A stretch of 53,201 bases of DNA, taken from an uncultured Lentisphaerota bacterium. Lineage in GTDB: Bacteria > Verrucomicrobiota > Kiritimatiellia > CAIQIC01. The number at the start of each line of letters is the position of its first letter. The first letter of the stretch is position 1. Below, piece after piece: positions 1-9,089 of this stretch. The DNA lies in assembly GCA_903889245.1 (NCBI GenBank), contig CAISWQ010000071.1, forward strand, positions 1 through 53,201, read 5' to 3'. The notes beneath the pieces are model-generated. The model had not been told where the DNA came from. It was given only the letters and a program-made list of their open reading frames with translations, and searched no databases. A program made the position numbers and the translations under genes.

Positions 1-2
1 AG

Positions 3-158
3 GGCATCATGCAAGCGTTGAACAACCGCCCGCGCAAGCAACTCGGCTGGCAGACCCCGGCCGAAAAATTGGCCGAAGTTTTGGCCGCGCGCGCCGCCCC
101 CCTTGGGGGGCGGGAAGGTTCCGGTCCCGCCACCAATCCCCCCACACCCACCCGGTGA
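3..158 (+). CDS. IS30-family transposase, C-terminal end (cut by window edge)
   Basis: The reading frame open from base 3 encodes LNNRPRKQLGWQTPAEKLAE, which closely resembles the C-terminal signature of IS30-family DDE transposases (NNRPRK-LG-TPAE). About 51 residues are visible, ending at TGA 156-158. The last 20 or so residues (rich in G, P and T) do not look like the family and may be read-through into flanking DNA. The catalytic core lies outside the window, so activity cannot be judged. A lipoprotein gene converges on it. Confidence 0.72.
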   Translation, partial: GIMQALNNRPRKQLGWQTPAEKLAEVLAARAAPLGGREGSGPATNPPTPTR

Positions 159-216
159 CATGACCACCCTCTTCCAACCATCCACCCGACCCCCCAAGTG
201 GTGCACTTGGTCCTTG

Positions 217-329
217 CGCCCGCGGGTTTGGAAAAGGCCAGGCCGCTTTTTCCAAGGCTTGGAGAAGTGTCCGGCGCTGGATTCCCAGCCTTGGGAAAAA
301 CCACGCCCGCTTGTCCAAGCCTCGGAAAC
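217..329. repeat. Palindrome array A (about 4 units, 31-32 bp period)
   Basis: Degenerate copies of TTTTCCAAGSCTTGGAAAA start at about 217 (right half only), 248, 280 and 311. The steps are 31, 32 and 31 bp. The array lies between the convergent transposase tail and the lipoprotein stop codon. Spacers are GC-rich and unlike each other. Confidence 0.8.
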
Positions 330-338
330 ACCGGGCGG

Positions 339-713
339 TCAGTCGAAGAAGATGACCACGTCGTAGGCGTAGGAGTTCTGCAAATCCACCTGCACATCCA
401 TGAAGGTGAGGCGTTTCTCCAGCACGTCCACAAAACCGGACCAACTGCGCCAGCCACGGCGCTCCGTCAGGGAGACGCGGTAGCTGCCGGGCGCGAGATC
501 ATAGGGGGTGGTGTTGGCATAGTCGGCGCGGTTGCTGGCGAGTGCGCCGTTGAAGTAGACATGGATGTCGTCGCCGGAGTTGTTGCGCAGCATGATGCTG
601 CCCATGCCGGCGGGCGGCGTGTGGTCCTCGTCGCGTCCGCAGCCCGCGGCGGTCGCGAGCAGCAGCCCCAGCGCCGCCAGCGGCAGCAGTACCGGCCTGA
701 AGATCCGTTGCAT
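339..713 (-). CDS. Small lipoprotein, function unknown
   Basis: A 124-residue protein. The N-terminus [20 protein letters not shown] followed by TAAGC is a signal peptide with a lipobox, so the mature protein should begin at the lipidated Cys near residue 25. The remainder (segments such as [19 protein letters not shown] and [16 protein letters not shown]) reads as a compact beta-strand-rich domain that could carry or bind a ligand in the envelope; no family is recognised. A promoter TTGGCG-N17-TAGGCT can be read on the minus strand with only 9 nt between the -10 box and the ATG. Confidence 0.82.
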   Translation of the reverse strand: MQRIFRPVLLPLAALGLLLATAAGCGRDEDHTPPAGMGSIMLRNNSGDDIHVYFNGALASNRADYANTTPYDLAPGSYRVSLTERRGWRSWSGFVDVLEKRLTFMDVQVDLQNSYAYDVVIFFD

Positions 714-722
714 GGCGGCAGG

Positions 723-751
723 AGCCTAGCCGATACCCTCCGGCACGCCAA
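723..751 (-). promoter_or_regulatory. Sigma70-type promoter of the lipoprotein gene
   Basis: On the minus strand TTGGCG (746-751) and TAGGCT (723-728) are 17 bp apart. The -10 box ends 9 nt before the ATG at 713, so the transcript would have almost no 5' leader. Confidence 0.5.
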
Positions 752-778
752 GCCCGATTCCCGTCGCCGTGCAAAGTC

Positions 779-807
779 TTGTCAGCGCGCCTGCCGCCGT
801 CTACTCT
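779..807 (+). promoter_or_regulatory. Sigma70-type promoter of the LysE-family gene
   Basis: TTGTCA (779-784), 17 bp, TACTCT (802-807), then 9 nt to the ATG at 817. No Shine-Dalgarno sequence is visible. Confidence 0.5.
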
Positions 808-816
808 TGCCGCGCG

Positions 817-1464
817 ATGACCTTGGAGTTTCTGGCGAAAGGGTTTCTGATCGGACTGCTGGTGGCGGCGCCACTGGGCCCGGTCGCCATTCTGGTCATG
901 CACCGGGTGCTGGCGGAGCGGCGGCGGCGCGCGGGTTTCGTCTCCGGGCTCGGCGCGGCCACGGCCGATCTGCTCTATGCCTGCGTCGCGGCGGGCCTGT
1001 TCTCGTTTGTGGCCAGTCTGCTCGACCGTTACCAGATCGAACTGCGCATCGGCGGCGCGCTGTTGCTCGTGGTGCTGGGCGCCAAGTTGATGCGCGTCGA
1101 GCCGCACGACGCCGCCGATCCCGACCAGCGCGGCACGCTCTGGAGCCACTTCCTCTCCACCGTGTTGCTGACGCTCTCGAACCCCGCCACGTTTCTCGCC
1201 TTCTCCGGCTGCTTTGCCGTGTGGGGCCCGGCCGGCACGCAGCATACCTTCCTCAATGTCGCCGAACTGGTGGTGGGTGTTTTCCTCGGTTCGCTGCTGT
1301 GGTTCGGCGGTTTGAGCTTTGTGGTGGGCATGGTGCGGCTGCACCTGACACCCGAACGGCTGCGCTGGGTGAACATTGGCTGCGGTATCGCCATGATCAT
1401 TTTCGGCGTGGTGGTCCTGGTCAATACCATCGGCATGTGTTGTGGGAAGGCGGGTCAAGCATGA
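817..1464 (+). CDS. LysE/RhtB-family amino-acid exporter
   Basis: A 215-residue hydrophobic protein with about six membrane segments. The N-terminal part, with [16 protein letters not shown], resembles the G-P conserved loop after helix 1 of LysE translocators, and [16 protein letters not shown] matches the family's conserved N-P helix. Such proteins export amino acids or related metabolites across the inner membrane; the substrate cannot be told. An in-frame ATG exists at 769, but 817 is preferred because the protein then begins directly at the first helix and sits 9 nt after a good -10 box. Its stop overlaps the next ATG (ATGA), so the two genes are probably translationally coupled. Confidence 0.83.
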   Translation: MTLEFLAKGFLIGLLVAAPLGPVAILVMHRVLAERRRRAGFVSGLGAATADLLYACVAAGLFSFVASLLDRYQIELRIGGALLLVVLGAKLMRVEPHDAADPDQRGTLWSHFLSTVLLTLSNPATFLAFSGCFAVWGPAGTQHTFLNVAELVVGVFLGSLLWFGGLSFVVGMVRLHLTPERLRWVNIGCGIAMIIFGVVVLVNTIGMCCGKAGQA

Positions 1465-2399
1465 GTCGTTGTCTGGTCACCGGCGCGGCCGGTTTTGTGG
1501 GCTCGCACCTCTGCGAGGCGCTGCTGGCGCGCGGCCATGAGGTGGTCGGCCTGGATGCGTTCATCCCCTACTACCCACGCCCCGTGAAGGAGGGCAACCT
1601 GGCCGGCCTGCGCGCGCGGCCGCGCTTTACCTTTCACGAGGCCGACCTGCGTACGGCCGAGCTCGCGCCGCTGGTCGCCGGTTGCGAGGTGTTTTTTCAC
1701 CTGGCAGCGATGCCGGGCCTGATGAAGAGCTGGACGGATTTCCCGCTCTACGAAACGTGTAATATCGCGGGGACGCAGCGGCTGCTGGAGTCTGCGCGCA
1801 CCGCCCGCCTGCGGCAGTTCATCCACATCTCGACCTCGAGCGTCTATGGCAGGGAGGCCACACAGGGCGAGGAGGCGCCGTTACAGCCGTTCTCACCCTA
1901 TGGCATCACCAAGCTCGCCGCCGAGCAGCTCTGCCGCGCCTACGCCGCCAACTTCGGGCTGCCGTTCACCATCCTGCGCTACTTCAGCGTCTATGGCCCG
2001 CGCCAGCGCCCCGACATGGGTTACCACAAACTCATCAACGACCTCTTCCGCGGCCAGACGTTCACCGTCTTTGGCGATGGCGAGCAGACGCGCAGCAACA
2101 CCTACGTTGCCGATGCCGTCGCAGCCACGCTCCTAGCGATGGAGCAACGGGACGCCGCGTTGGGCGAGACCTTCAACATTGGCGGCGGCGAGATTGTCTC
2201 GCTCAACCGCGTGATCGCCATGCTGGAGGAACTCACCGGGCAGCAGGCCCGGCTGGAACGCCAGCCGCCGCGGCCCGGCGACCAGCGCCACACCGCCGCC
2301 AATACCGAGAAAGCCCGCCGCCTGCTGGGTTATCAACCCGTCACGAGCCTGGCCACCGGGTTGCGCGCACAGGTCGCATGGCAGCGCACGCTCGCCTGA
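1461..2399 (+). CDS. NAD-dependent epimerase/dehydratase (extended SDR)
   Basis: A 312-residue extended short-chain dehydrogenase. The NAD site is GAAGFVGSH near residue 8, the S-T-S-S-V-Y-G strand carries the catalytic Ser, and the active-site pair is Y147/K151 in SPYGITK. The C-terminal part has [15 protein letters not shown], typical of UDP-glucuronate or UDP-glucose 4-epimerases acting on nucleotide sugars for envelope polysaccharide. It is close to UDP-glucuronate epimerases in style, but the exact sugar is not determinable. The start codon overlaps the LysE-family stop (ATGA). A short C/G-rich inverted repeat follows around 2424-2445. Confidence 0.88.
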   Translation: MSRCLVTGAAGFVGSHLCEALLARGHEVVGLDAFIPYYPRPVKEGNLAGLRARPRFTFHEADLRTAELAPLVAGCEVFFHLAAMPGLMKSWTDFPLYETCNIAGTQRLLESARTARLRQFIHISTSSVYGREATQGEEAPLQPFSPYGITKLAAEQLCRAYAANFGLPFTILRYFSVYGPRQRPDMGYHKLINDLFRGQTFTVFGDGEQTRSNTYVADAVAATLLAMEQRDAALGETFNIGGGEIVSLNRVIAMLEELTGQQARLERQPPRPGDQRHTAANTEKARRLLGYQPVTSLATGLRAQVAWQRTLA

Positions 2400-2532
2400 C
2401 CCGCAGAGGTTCTTGAGCTTTCCCAGGGACCCTGTTGAGCAGGGGTTCGCAAACTACTTTTCGCCCGCAAAGCCACACCCTCTCTCCCTCGACTAAGCGG
2501 GGAGCATTTTCACCATCAACTTCATCACCCTG

Positions 2533-5500
2533 CTAAAACCCTGTAGGACCCCCCAGCAAGACGCGACGGGTGGCGACATCAGGATAATCGGCGGCGAGCT
2601 TGCGGGCCGCGGCGTCGCTGGCCGCGTCGCCCAAACGGGTGAGCGCGATGGCGGCGCAGTGGCGCGTGTCGGGCGCGTTGCGCAAATCGCCGACCACCTT
2701 GAGCAGAGCGGGCGCGGCGCGGCGGTCGCCGAGACGGCCGAGCGCCCAGGCGACACCGGCGCGCCAGCACGGCGTCAGGTCGTTATGCAGGAACAGCACG
2801 CCCGGTCCGAGCGGATCGGGGACGCCACTCGCGGCCTCCGGCGGCGACTGCTCCAGCGCGGCGATCAGGAAGTCCGCGGAGCCCCCATCACCCAGATGGC
2901 CGAGTGTGCGCGCGACGAAGAAGCACACCCAATGTTTGAGCGGCAGTTCCTGCACCACCGGGATGCCGCGGTCGAAGACCCGCGCGATGGTGTTCGTCAG
3001 CGCCTGATAACGCGTGAACACCTCGCGCAACCGCGGCGCCACGGCGCGATCGCGGCAGACGAGCGAGAGGATTTGCGCGGCGCGGATTTCCGGCCCCGGC
3101 TTGCCACCCCACGCGCCGTGGGTCCGCGCAAGCGCGGCGGCGATTTCCTTGTCCGGCGTCGCGCGCGTATCGCCGAGCGTCGCGAGGCACGTCTCCACCA
3201 CCGCCGCGCCGCGCTCGCTGCGGCGGATGATGCGGCCGATGACCGTCTCATAATCATCGCACGCGGGGAACAGCGCGCGGTCGAAGTCGGTCGGCACCGA
3301 CTCGATCAGCCGCGGCGCCAGTGCCGCGACGCTCGTCGCGCCACGCGCGTCGAGCGCCTCGGCGAGGAAGTAGTGGATAGGCGAGGCGTGACACGCCATC
3401 AGCGCGCCATGATCACCATACCAATGCGTGTAGGCGGGATAATCGCCAAGCGCAGCGAACGCGGCGATGAGCGCGGCTTCCGCCTCCGGCGTGGGGATCC
3501 GGCCGAGCGCCTCGGCGGCGGCCTCGGCAAAGAACAGGTTGCCGGTCGCCGGCTGGCCGTGCTGCTTCAGGATGCCGGCGAGCAGCGGCACAGCCGCGGC
3601 GTCGTGCAGGTAGCCGAGCGCGCGCAGCGCGGCTTGCGCCGTGCGTGGATTCACATCGGCCAGCGAGTTGAAGCGGGCACCATCGCCCTGATGCGTCTTG
3701 CGCCACTCCGGCAGCGGATTAACCTGGCAGGCGCGCCCCACGTAGGCACGCAACGCCGCGCGCGCCGCCTCGCCTCCGGTGTGACCGAGCGCCACCGCCG
3801 CCCGCCGTACCACGTCGCGGTTGTCGCTGCCCAATCGCGCCACCAACTCCCGCTCGATGTTGTCCCACGAATTCGTTTTGAACCACTCGTGCCCTTCCGC
3901 CCTTCGATGTTCGCTGTTGGATGTTCGGTGTTCGCTGCTCGTTCCTGCTTCATACCCCGTCAGGTTTTCCAACGCGATGTGCGTGGCGCCGGCGACGTCC
4001 GGATCGGCCGCGTCGAGCGTGGCGAGCAGCGGCGGCACGGAGTCGCGCGTGCCACAGGCGGCCAGCGCGAAGGCGGCGGCCACGCGCACCTCGCGCACCG
4101 GCTGCTGCAAACACTCGGCCAACGCCGGGGCGGCGGCAGGGTCGCGGAAGATGGCGAGACGTTGTGCGGCCGTTATTTTTTCCGCGGCGCTGCCGCTGCG
4201 CAGTTGCGCGATGAGTGCGGCGACCTCCTGCGCGCCGGTCGCCAACGGATCGGCCAGCACATCGTGGCGGTTCAGGCTGGCGACCTCGCGGTAGCGGTCA
4301 AACTGCATCTCCATCAGGCCGGTGACGGCGGCGTTGTTGCCGCGGAAGCGATGCGCGGTCGCGCCCCCGGTCAGCTTGAGCGGCGGCGTCCGCAGCGCCT
4401 GCATCACCGCCGGCGCCGTCGGCGGCGTGGACTGGCGCGACTGATGGCAGCCCACACAGCCGCGCTTCTCGCCGGGCCGCACGTAGATCCACGACATCTC
4501 GTTGAGCTCCGCGCGCCCCTCGCCGTCCACGGCCTGGAACGCGAGCGCCGTATCGGCCGGCACCTCGATGGCGAAGGAGCCGTCGGGCGCGAGTGGGACG
4601 GTGCCAAGCTCGGCGACATCGCTGCCGGCGTGGACGATGTAGGAGTGCGACGACCGCACCATCAGGCCGCGCCCCGCGAGCACGCGGATGGCGCGCACAT
4701 GCGGCCAGCCGGCGGTGGTGTTCTTGGTGAAGCGCGCGTTCTGGCAGAAGAGCACGCCGGTCGCGCGCGGCGCGTCGGCCTTCGCCGCGTCCACCTTCGG
4801 CGGCAGCAGCGGCGGACGCGGGCGCGGGCCGAGGAAAACCGGCGAATGCAGCGGCGCGTCCGGCGCATCGAAGAGCACCGTCACGCGGTCGTGGCCGGCG
4901 CGCGGATCCACGAGGCCGATCTTCTCGTAGCTGTAGGACTGCACCGTGCGCTGCTGCTTTTTCACCGTCTTCAGGTAGGAGCTGGTGCGCGCCGTGGTGC
5001 AGAGCAGGCGGCCATCGGGCAGCGCGGCCACGTCGCCGGCGGCAACGCGGATATGCTGGAGATGCTGCGGCGCCGCGCCGGGCCGGCCGAGCGTGATGTC
5101 GCTGCCCGTGAGGAACGCGACGCGGCCATCGGGCAGCGGCGCGGGGCTGCCGCAGTTGAACGCGCGCAGCCGCCCGCCGTATTCGGGGCCGTTGTCGAGC
5201 CCGAACTCGGTGTAGCCCTCGGTGCCGTCGGGATGGATCGCGTGCAACAGTGTCTCCACCTTGCCACGGTCGAAGAAATTGTCGGAGCGGATGAACAAGA
5301 GCCGGCCGTCGGCGAGCACTTCCGGCTCGTTGTCGAAGATGAAGGTGTGCGTCAGCGGCTTGATGTCGCGGCCCTCGGCGGTCATCGTGAACAGGGCGCG
5401 CGACGGCGGGTTGTGGTATTCCTCGAACGTCCCGATCCGCGTCGAGGTGAAGGCCAGCCGGCCATCGGGCAGCTCGACCGGATCAATATCGTGGAACGGC

Positions 5501-6477
5501 CCGTCGGTCAGCCGTTGCAACCGCGAGCCATCGCTGCGCAGGCGATAGATGTGGAAGAACCCCTCACCCTCGCGCGCCATCGTGACATATATCCACTGAC
5601 CGTCGAACGAGACGCTCGGCGCGCCGAGCGCGCCCTGCCCCGCATCGAGCAACATCTGCGGTTGCACTCCAGGCCGCGCCGGCCGCAGCGCGAACAGCTT
5701 ACGGCCGACCTTCATCGGAGCGGGCAGGTCGTGCTCCGGGAACGCGCGCGAGTCGCGCGGATTGAAGATCGTCACGTTCAGGCTGTCGGCGCTCGTGCCG
5801 CGACCGCCGCGCGGGCGGTAGAGGCTGCAATCCTCGCCGACGAACGCGATGGCCTCCGGCCAGACGAAATCCTTGGCGGCGGCGGCTTCTGTGGCACCGG
5901 GTTGCTCCGGCGGGGGCGGACGCGCCGCGGCGGCGAGCCGGCTCCACGGCGCCATACCGAGCGGACCGAGTACGCGCGCGTGGCCCCACGTTGCGTCGTC
6001 AAACTGCGGCTGCTGCCAGTTCAAGTCGGCCGTGTCGTTCGCGCGCCATGTGCCGTGGCTGACGAACTCAATCTTGCGGCCATCGGCGAGTTGTGCGGTG
6101 AGTTTTGCGATCAGACCAGCCGCGCCGGGCGCGGTGTTGACCGCTTCGAGGGCGAGCACGTTGCGGCCGGGGACAAGCAGCTTCGCCACATCGAAATGCA
6201 GCGGTGTACCCCACGCGTTCGGCTCGATGCTCTCGCCAACCTCCTTGCCGTTGATCGCAAGGGTGAAGAGATTGTCGGCTGTCAGGATGATTTCCGCCGC
6301 CTTGACGACCGCCTTGTCCGGCAGCGCGAAGGCGGCGCGGAAATAAACCGAGCCTTCGGGGAAGTGGTTCAGCTTGAGTTGCGGATCGGCGGTGAACCAG
6401 ACCCACTGCGCGCCCTCGAGGTCCGCGGCCGGACCTCGCAGCGCCAGCGCCAGCAGCAGCAGCAATATTCGTTTCAT
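2533..6477 (-). CDS. Hydrazine-synthase-alpha-like c-type cytochrome with beta-propeller and HEAT repeats
   Basis: A 1314-residue secreted protein. A signal peptide (MKRILLLLLALALRGPAA) is followed by a sugar-binding-like beta-sandwich (about 20-165), a TolB-like propeller (about 280-610; repeated PDGR and FDNEPEVL-type blades), a hydrazine-synthase-alpha-middle-like region, a single haem motif CVGCH at about 674-678, and C-terminal HEAT-like repeats (about 740-1300). Similar architectures occur in PVC periplasmic proteins of unknown role; hydrazine chemistry is not implied. I chose the ATG at 6477 because the open frame further upstream only translates palindrome array B. Residues of about 840-861 come from a word-like DNA repeat, not from the HEAT fold. 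Confidence 0.8.
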   Translation of the reverse strand: MKRILLLLLALALRGPAADLEGAQWVWFTADPQLKLNHFPEGSVYFRAAFALPDKAVVKAAEIILTADNLFTLAINGKEVGESIEPNAWGTPLHFDVAKLLVPGRNVLALEAVNTAPGAAGLIAKLTAQLADGRKIEFVSHGTWRANDTADLNWQQPQFDDATWGHARVLGPLGMAPWSRLAAAARPPPPEQPGATEAAAAKDFVWPEAIAFVGEDCSLYRPRGGRGTSADSLNVTIFNPRDSRAFPEHDLPAPMKVGRKLFALRPARPGVQPQMLLDAGQGALGAPSVSFDGQWIYVTMAREGEGFFHIYRLRSDGSRLQRLTDGPFHDIDPVELPDGRLAFTSTRIGTFEEYHNPPSRALFTMTAEGRDIKPLTHTFIFDNEPEVLADGRLLFIRSDNFFDRGKVETLLHAIHPDGTEGYTEFGLDNGPEYGGRLRAFNCGSPAPLPDGRVAFLTGSDITLGRPGAAPQHLQHIRVAAGDVAALPDGRLLCTTARTSSYLKTVKKQQRTVQSYSYEKIGLVDPRAGHDRVTVLFDAPDAPLHSPVFLGPRPRPPLLPPKVDAAKADAPRATGVLFCQNARFTKNTTAGWPHVRAIRVLAGRGLMVRSSHSYIVHAGSDVAELGTVPLAPDGSFAIEVPADTALAFQAVDGEGRAELNEMSWIYVRPGEKRGCVGCHQSRQSTPPTAPAVMQALRTPPLKLTGGATAHRFRGNNAAVTGLMEMQFDRYREVASLNRHDVLADPLATGAQEVAALIAQLRSGSAAEKITAAQRLAIFRDPAAAPALAECLQQPVREVRVAAAFALAACGTRDSVPPLLATLDAADPDVAGATHIALENLTGYEAGTSSEHRTSNSEHRRAEGHEWFKTNSWDNIERELVARLGSDNRDVVRRAAVALGHTGGEAARAALRAYVGRACQVNPLPEWRKTHQGDGARFNSLADVNPRTAQAALRALGYLHDAAAVPLLAGILKQHGQPATGNLFFAEAAAEALGRIPTPEAEAALIAAFAALGDYPAYTHWYGDHGALMACHASPIHYFLAEALDARGATSVAALAPRLIESVPTDFDRALFPACDDYETVIGRIIRRSERGAAVVETCLATLGDTRATPDKEIAAALARTHGAWGGKPGPEIRAAQILSLVCRDRAVAPRLREVFTRYQALTNTIARVFDRGIPVVQELPLKHWVCFFVARTLGHLGDGGSADFLIAALEQSPPEAASGVPDPLGPGVLFLHNDLTPCWRAGVAWALGRLGDRRAAPALLKVVGDLRNAPDTRHCAAIALTRLGDAASDAAARKLAADYPDVATRRVLLGGPTGF
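3897..3960. repeat. Word-like repeat inside the HEAT-domain coding region
   Basis: TTCGATGTTCGCTGTTGGAT followed by GTTCGGTGTTCGCTGCTCG is an imperfect repeat of a GTTCGNTGTT word. It stays in frame within the large cytochrome/HEAT gene and encodes a hydrophilic S/N/E/H/R-rich loop (SSEHRTSNSEHRR) unlike its surroundings. Confidence 0.7.
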
Positions 6478-6496
6478 CGTCAAAGTGCCGCACAGT

Positions 6497-6641
6497 TTTT
6501 CCAAGGCTTGGAAAACTGCAAGCTGTTTTTTCCAAGGCCTGGAAATTAGGGCGGCTCTTTTTCCAGGGCTTGGAAACACGGACGTCGAAATTTTCCAAGC
6601 CTTGGGAAAATGAGCCCGCCGGGTTTCCAAGCCCTGGAAAC
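6497..6641. repeat. Palindrome array B (5 units, 31-32 bp period)
   Basis: Units start at 6497, 6528, 6559, 6591 and 6623 (steps 31, 31, 32, 32). The first is a perfect TTTTCCAAGGCTTGGAAAA. Spacers are 12-13 bp and unrelated. The array lies between two minus-strand genes, upstream of the cytochrome/HEAT start and downstream of the ABM lipoprotein. Confidence 0.93.
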
Positions 6642-6757
6642 CGGCCCGGCGGCTTTAGCTGATTTTGACCTTCGGGCGCGCGGTGTACTTGGTGTGTAAC
6701 AGCGCAGGTCGCGTGGCAGCGGACACCGGCCTGACCTGCGGCGGTTAGGGCCGTGGT

Positions 6758-7150
6758 TTATTCCACCTTCTTTTCGCCGGGGCAGGCGTAGATGGTGATC
6801 GCGGGTTTGCCGGCGAGGAAGTCCTTGAGCTGCGCGCCGAAGTCCTTGAAGTGCTGCGTGGCGAAGTGTTCATCAATCGCCCCCTGGCTCTTCCACTCCT
6901 CGAAGAAGAAGAACACGCTCTTGTCGTAGGGATCCTGCAACAGGGTGTAACTGATGCAGCCGGGTTCGGCACGCGAGGCGGCGATAATCGGTTTGGCGGC
7001 GGCGAGGAACGCCTCCACTTTGTCGGCCTGTACCTGCAGGCGGGCGCCGATGAGCTGCTTGCCCTCGGGGGCCGCGGGCAGGGGCTTGCAGGTGGGGCAG
7101 CAGGAGGCCGCGAGCAGGGGCAGCAGCGCGAGGATCAGGAATCTTTTCAT
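6758..7150 (-). CDS. Antibiotic-biosynthesis-monooxygenase (ABM) domain lipoprotein
   Basis: A 130-residue protein. The signal peptide MKRFLILALLPLLAASC ends in a lipobox Cys. The mature part is a single ABM/quinol-monooxygenase-like ferredoxin-fold domain: VQADKVEAFLAAAKPIIAAS, then EPGCISYTLLQDPYDKSVFFFFEEW and HFATQHFKDF. Family members are small heme-free monooxygenases or stress proteins; here lipidation would place it in the envelope. The ATG at 7150 follows a good Shine-Dalgarno GGAG on the minus strand. It is the only gene between array B and the divergent acyl-CoA synthetase. Confidence 0.85.
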   Translation of the reverse strand: MKRFLILALLPLLAASCCPTCKPLPAAPEGKQLIGARLQVQADKVEAFLAAAKPIIAASRAEPGCISYTLLQDPYDKSVFFFFEEWKSQGAIDEHFATQHFKDFGAQLKDFLAGKPAITIYACPGEKKVE

Positions 7151-7264
7151 ATTTTCTCCACGTGATTTTCTGCCGCGGCCGCCGCCCGGCACACGCCGCG
7201 CCGCGCAACCGCTTTAGGCAGGCGGCAGCGAAACATCCGCCGCCCGCCGAGTCAAGCTTGGAGC

Positions 7265-7294
7265 TTGGCTTTCACGGCAACCCCCGACTAGTAT
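7265..7294 (+). promoter_or_regulatory. Promoter of the acyl-CoA synthetase gene (leaderless type)
   Basis: TTGGCT (7265-7270), 18 bp, TAGTAT (7289-7294), then CGCCGCC and ATG at 7302. With transcription starting about 7 nt after the -10 box, the mRNA would begin at the start codon. Confidence 0.55.
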
Positions 7295-7301
7295 CGCCGC
7301 C

Positions 7302-8900
7302 ATGAACGACGCCATCCCGCAGCACTACAACTTTGCGCACGATGTTCTCGAACGCCTCGGTCACGAGCGGCCCGCTGATCTCGCGCTGTGGTGGGTGGCG
7401 GAAAATGGCGGTGACGAGCGCAGGATTTCCTTTGGCGAGATGGCGGGTGAGCTGCGACGTGCGGCGGCATTCTTCGCGTCGCTCGGCGTCAAGCGGGGTG
7501 ACTGTGTGATGGTGGTGCTGCAGCGCGTCCCGGAGTGGTGGGTCGCGGTACTCGGCCTGATCCGGCTGGGCGCGATACCGATTCCCGGCACGCCGTTACT
7601 GACCGTGAAGGATATCGCCTACCGCGTCAAGGCGGCCTCGGTGCGCGGTATCGTCACCGACGCCGCAGGCGCGGCGAAAGTCGGCGACTTTGCGGGGTTG
7701 CGCGTACTCGTCGGCGGGACGCAGGCGGGTTGGCACGACTTCGCCGCGGGCGTGCGTGGGGCCGATCCGAACCCGCCCTATGAGCCCTCGCACAGCAGCG
7801 ACCCCGGCATCATCTACTTCACCAGCGGCACCACGGGCGAGGCGAAGATGGTGCTGCACACGCAGGTCAGCTACGGCATCGGCCATCGCGCGACCGGCGA
7901 GTGGCTCGACCTCGGGCCACGCGACAGGGTGTGGGCACTCGCCGATACCGGCTGGGCCAAGACGGCGTGGTCGAATTTCTTCGGGCCGTGGCTGCTGGGC
8001 GCGGCGGTCTTCACGCTCGACATGCGTGGCAAGTTCGATCCACACCTCGTGCTCGAGACGCTCACCCGGTTCCCGATCACCGTCTTCTGCTGCCCTGCGA
8101 CCGCGCTGCGCCTGATCGTGCGCAAGGATCTCGCCGCCTACACATTCCCGCATCTGCGCCACTGCGTGAGCGCGGGCGAGGCGCTGAACCCGCCGGTCTA
8201 CAAGACATGGAAGGACGCGACCGGCCTGCCGATCTACGAGGGCTATGGCCAGACGGAATCGGTCGTGATGGTCGCCAACCGCCGGCGCGATGGTCGTGAA
8301 ATCCGGCCCGGCTCGATGGGCCATCCGACGCCGGGCTTTGACCTGGCCATCCTCGACGAGGATGGCCACGAGCTGCCGGCCGGTACAGTCGGCCAGCTCG
8401 CCGTGCGCATCCAGCCCCAACGGCCGCTCGGCCTGTTCCAGGAGTACTGGCGCAACCCGGAGGAGAACGCGCAACGCTTCGTTGGTCCGTGGTATCTGAC
8501 CGGCGACACGGTGCAGATGGATGCCGAGGGTTATTACTGGTTTGTTGGCCGCGCCGACGATGTGATCAATTCCGCCAGTTACCGCATCGGCCCCGGCGAG
8601 GTCGAGAGCGCGTTGCTCGAGCATCCTGCGGTGCTCGAATGCGCCGCGGTCGGTGTGCCGGAGGAAATGCGCGGCGAGATCGTCAAGGCGTTCGTCGTGT
8701 TGCGCGAGGGCTACCTCGCCAGCGAGGCGCTCAAGCACGAATTACAGACACATTGCAAGGCCGTTACCGCGCCCTATAAATATCCACGGCTGATGGAGTT
8801 CGTGCCGTCGTTGCCGAAGACCGTCAGCGGCAAGATTCGACGGACTGAACTGCGCGCCCGCGAACGCGCACACCCTTCGTCCCTGCATCCGCGCCCGTGA
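7302..8900 (+). CDS. AMP-dependent acyl-CoA synthetase (medium-chain/benzoate-CoA ligase type)
   Basis: A 532-residue ANL-superfamily enzyme that should activate a carboxylic acid to acyl-AMP and then acyl-CoA in the cytoplasm. The P-loop-like motif YFTSGTTGEAKM is near residue 171-182, the A5 motif is YEGYGQTES, the A7 motif is YLTGDTV, the hinge is FVGRADDVINSASYRIGPGEVE, and the C-terminal catalytic lysine lies in PKTVSGKIRRTELR. The order and DTGWAKTAW segment are typical of ACSM-like medium-chain or aromatic acid ligases; the acid used is not known. It appears monocistronic, followed by about 190 bp of non-coding DNA. Confidence 0.9.
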   Translation: MNDAIPQHYNFAHDVLERLGHERPADLALWWVAENGGDERRISFGEMAGELRRAAAFFASLGVKRGDCVMVVLQRVPEWWVAVLGLIRLGAIPIPGTPLLTVKDIAYRVKAASVRGIVTDAAGAAKVGDFAGLRVLVGGTQAGWHDFAAGVRGADPNPPYEPSHSSDPGIIYFTSGTTGEAKMVLHTQVSYGIGHRATGEWLDLGPRDRVWALADTGWAKTAWSNFFGPWLLGAAVFTLDMRGKFDPHLVLETLTRFPITVFCCPATALRLIVRKDLAAYTFPHLRHCVSAGEALNPPVYKTWKDATGLPIYEGYGQTESVVMVANRRRDGREIRPGSMGHPTPGFDLAILDEDGHELPAGTVGQLAVRIQPQRPLGLFQEYWRNPEENAQRFVGPWYLTGDTVQMDAEGYYWFVGRADDVINSASYRIGPGEVESALLEHPAVLECAAVGVPEEMRGEIVKAFVVLREGYLASEALKHELQTHCKAVTAPYKYPRLMEFVPSLPKTVSGKIRRTELRARERAHPSSLHPRP

Positions 8901-8929
8901 CCAGCGCGGGTGCAGCCCAACGGGATTCG

Positions 8930-8987
8930 TTGTCGTCGAGGCCTGTACCTGGCGCCCCGTGGAGGCCCCTGGCCACGGGCGTTGGCC
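8930..8987. repeat. Imperfect inverted repeat after the acyl-CoA synthetase
   Basis: A GC-rich inverted repeat with arms CTGGCGCCCCGTGG and CCACGGGCGTTGGCCAG lies between the acyl-CoA synthetase and the next gene. It has no T tract, so it is at best a Rho-independent terminator of low quality. TTGACA occurs at 9034-9039, but I see no matching -10 box at normal spacing. Confidence 0.35.
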
Positions 8988-9089
8988 AGCCTCAAGCAAC
9001 ATGGCCGGCAAAACCGCCGGCGCAAAAAGAAATTTGACAGCGCGCCCTGCGGTCTGCAACCTGACGGCGTTTTATAGAAAGGTGACCGG

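Noticed and set aside
2659-6549. Very long open frame opposite the cytochrome/HEAT gene
   Set aside because: It is an antisense shadow caused by high GC; it is rich in R, A and G, has no domains, and the minus strand carries the recognisable haem and propeller motifs.
6478-6630. N-terminal extension of the cytochrome/HEAT protein (reading as METRRAHFPKAWK)
   Set aside because: These residues are translations of palindrome array B. The signal peptide begins at 6477. The same reasoning excludes similar extensions at 198, 44907 and 50908.
6497-6641. CRISPR array
   Set aside because: The repeated unit is only 19 bp with 12-13-bp spacers, symmetric, occurs in nine scattered clusters, and no cas gene is present.
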